From positions 50,900,029 to 50,964,028 of the forward strand of contig CM047431.1 of NCBI GenBank assembly GCA_026168455.1: a stretch of DNA of 64,000 nt, in the 5' to 3' direction. The stretch is from Theocolax elegans. Taxonomy: Eukaryota > Arthropoda > Insecta > Hymenoptera > Cerocephalidae. Position 1 is the first letter of the stretch, and every line of letters starts with the position of its first letter. Below the pieces are notes generated by a model. It saw nothing but the letters and a program-made list of their open reading frames with translations. It searched no databases and was not told where the DNA came from. Of the stretch, positions 63,773-64,000 are shown one piece after another. A program made the translations under genes and the position numbers.

Positions 63773-64000
63773 TGTACGTACGATGATAATATTAATTTTA
63801 TAAATATATTCCATCAAAATGAAACGAGATCCGTCGCAAAAAAAGACCTGCAAGCGTACTAAAAAATTTTACGTTACTGTGTACCATTCGAAAGGAGAAA
63901 AAAAGGAAGAATCTTCTAATACAAATTCGTTGGTCGACTCAGCAAGTTTTTCTATTAAACCCAAAGGAATGTGCTAAAGTTGAGTAATTTTTTTTACTCT

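Larger units (their letters stand above)
60745..64000. other. Repeat-rich intergenic DNA, no gene supported
   Basis: Contains a long (TC)n tract, a degenerate 20-21-bp minisatellite, a small inverted repeat at 62227-62346 (ATGCACTTCGGGAGTAAAA inverted as TTTTACTCCCTAAGTGCAT) and a (TA)n run. Open frames at 61379-61592 and 63341-63526 show no recognisable domain. Confidence 0.5.

Overview
The window looks like AT-rich (roughly 70% A+T by eye) nuclear DNA from an insect, possibly a hymenopteran. The reasons are spliced genes with short 60-500 bp introns, animal-type CLPB and PLK4/SAK genes, and an intergenic landscape full of insect-style MITEs, SINEs and Ty3/gypsy-like elements. The species cannot be read from the sequence alone.

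Layout. (1) 1-15.2 kb is the gene-bearing part. The first coding exon of an HSP110-type chaperone (Hsc70Cb/HSPA4 family) lies on the minus strand (4883-4998); its remaining exons must lie left of the window. Head-to-head with it, 1.3 kb away, is a complete 10-exon CLPB/Skd3-type ankyrin-AAA+ disaggregase (6292-9260, +). A cluster of heat-shock elements sits between them. A complete 13-exon PLK4/SAK centriole kinase follows (10307-14989, +). It carries one apparent extra base in the kinase C-lobe that would truncate the protein after 213 residues if real. (2) 15.2-54.6 kb has no gene I can support. It is dominated by repeats: at least eight long inverted-repeat (foldback/MITE) elements, one with arms built of 28-bp tandem repeats; a 5'-truncated LINE with an exact target-site duplication; a minus-strand SINE with a tRNA-like A box joined to a 5S-rRNA-like segment; two tRNA-derived SINEs inside a 1.2-kb tandem duplication; a 1.18-kb tandem duplication carrying two copies of a solo LTR-like insertion; and a decayed LINE reverse transcriptase. 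(3) 54.9-60.6 kb is a complete, apparently very young Ty3/gypsy LTR retrotransposon on the minus strand: 338-bp LTRs with one mismatch that I can find, ACTT target-site duplications and one intact 1570-residue Gag-Pol ORF. (4) 60.6-64 kb is repeat-rich with no supported gene.

Functional reading. HSP110 is the nucleotide-exchange partner of Hsp70, and CLPB-type proteins are disaggregases, so the divergent pair may share a stress-responsive promoter. PLK4 is an independent cell-cycle gene. The rest is mainly a record of transposition, nesting and tandem duplication. All exon boundaries were assigned by hand from GT/AG signals, reading-frame continuity and family conservation. They have not been checked against transcripts.
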